A DNA stretch of 64,000 nt. It comes from Marchantia polymorpha subsp. ruderalis. Taxonomy: Eukaryota > Streptophyta > Marchantiopsida > Marchantiales > Marchantiaceae. Shown piece after piece: positions 62,781 through 64,000 of the stretch. Both the position numbers and the translations under genes were made by a program. Every line of letters starts with the position of its first letter. Position 1 is the first letter of the stretch. The DNA lies in the NCBI GenBank assembly GCA_037833965.1, contig AP031355.1, forward strand, positions 5,047,501 through 5,111,500, given 5' to 3'. A model generated the notes under the pieces. It was not told the origin of the DNA, ran no database searches, and saw only the letters and a list, made by a program, of their open reading frames with translations.

Positions 62781-64000
62781 TGCTCCTGCATGTGCTTGTG
62801 TGTTCAAGAGCAATCGTCGAGCTCCGGAACTCTGTGCATGTTGCTGCTCCCGCTTCAACTCGATGGACTGTGCTCTCCCGGATGCTGTAGATTGGGAAGC
62901 CGTAGATTAGGTCGAGCAGTGAGCATCAGGAAGTGGTACCTGGAGTAGGGCAGCTTCTGCCACAACTGCTGTTGGTTGTGATAACCATTTGTGTAAGTTC
63001 TCTTCCCGTCCGGATGCAGTGATGGCTTTAGATTGCTGTACATGTCAAAACTCAAATCTCCAAGTGATCACAGTGCCGTTAAGCCACTTTGGAACACCCA
63101 GATAGAGTTTTTCTAGAACCGTAGTTTAAATGAACTACGTCATATATAAAATACAAAATGATGACAAGAATATATTTTTCATCATGGAAACTTTTCTTAC
63201 TGAATTCTTTGAATTTTCATATCGATATAGATTTATGTATATTAAATATGAAGAAGTGAAATTTTTCCAAGGATAGTATTAGTCTTACTCTTCTTATCTA
63301 TATTAACTCCAGTAACTCAAGCAAGGGAGTTGAAAAATATTGAATGCAAATGTATATATATATATATACACATATTGATGTTTTTTTTATTTAGTATTAA
63401 GTCATTCTATAGATCTTGATTACAGAAAACTGATCTCGTCATTGGTAAATTGACCGCTCTAGACTTGCAAAAGAAGGATAGTAACATACTAAAGTATGTG
63501 AATGAGGATCAAATGCAAATATATCTACATGATACAGTTTCAAATTAGGATAAAAATCAATTCTGTCACATTATTTAAAAATTGACTTTGGATGATGTAT
63601 CAAGTTGGAGAGTCTTCATACAATTAGTTTCATGATTTTCCAAACATTTCGTGAAAGTTCAATATTTAATTTTATCAAATTTAGTTGTGAAGCACTTTGA
63701 TACTTTTGTGCATTGCGCTTATTGATGTCTATAACCTTTCTAAATATTTTAAAAAAAACTCATCTTTCTTGATCTATCTCAAGAATTTATCTATTTCTTG
63801 ATTTCATTAAAATACCTGCCTTTCTTACTAAAATTATTCATATCAAAGCTAGATTATTAGGAAAAAAAATCCCAATCGAAAACTTTCAATCGTAAGCCCT
63901 CATCTGCCAGTCCCAGTACTGTTGTATTCTCAGTATTGCATACTGTAAATTGAAATTGCAAAAGCTTTCCTGGTGCAACTGCTGAAAACCTCACATTCTA
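62781..64000. other. AT-rich DNA without a recognised gene
   Basis: 62781-63060 is of average composition. From 63100 on the sequence is very AT-rich, with a (TA)n run at about 63353-63369. I see no convincing exon or element. Confidence 0.5.

Overview
The window looks like nuclear DNA of a land plant. It carries a single-exon F-box gene, the remains of an RWA-type wall-acetylation gene, the remains of an NT-C2 coiled-coil gene with plant-style GT/AG introns, and a Ty3/gypsy retrotransposon of the plant type with a tRNA-Asp-like primer site. GC-rich coding DNA in AT-rich surroundings and the absence of any sharper marker fit a non-seed plant (moss or liverwort), but that is only an inference.

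Layout. 1-13 kb is host DNA: an F-box gene (2563-4029, +), a possible first exon of an unknown gene (5727-5876, +), a heavily disabled NT-C2/coiled-coil pseudogene (6573-10483, -), a long inverted repeat (10685-11522), and four exons of a truncated RWA pseudogene (12021-13139, -). From about 13.25 to 61.26 kb everything is one retrotransposon nest. The outermost layer is a single old solo LTR (family C, -) of about 4.8 kb, spread over 48 kb by later insertions of its relatives. These are a family-B solo LTR (13675-29224, -), itself split by a family-A solo LTR (17075-21943, +) and another family-B solo LTR (22456-27830, +); one complete family-A element (31524-47050, -); a short family-D solo LTR (47543-49880, -); and two more family-A solo LTRs (50356-55314 and 56048-60918, +). 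Each of the seven inserted units is flanked by a perfect 5-bp target duplication (AAATT, CACTC, CTCCG, GTCGT, CCAAC, AGTTG, GGCCT), and the interrupted sequences rejoin cleanly. From 61.26 to 62.76 kb lies an inverted and a direct partial copy of the NT-C2 gene. The rest is AT-rich and apparently gene-free.

The main point of interest is the retrotransposon family. The LTRs are giant (4864 bp in the complete element, 63% of its 15,527 bp), and each A-type LTR holds an 851-codon sense ORF. The ORF lies upstream of the LTR TATA box, so it sits in U3. In a genomic RNA it would follow pol, in the place of a third gene, and would be copied into both ends of the DNA. The encoded protein has a conserved N-terminal region, a repeat-rich low-complexity middle and a C-terminal coiled coil. 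It is intact in four of five A-type copies and recognisable in families B and C. Family D keeps the TATA/R/U5 part but has an ORF-less, repeat-filled U3. The internal region encodes Gag-protease (945 aa) and, in the same frame behind a single UAG followed by CAACUA, the RT-RNase H-integrase. This arrangement points to stop-codon readthrough.
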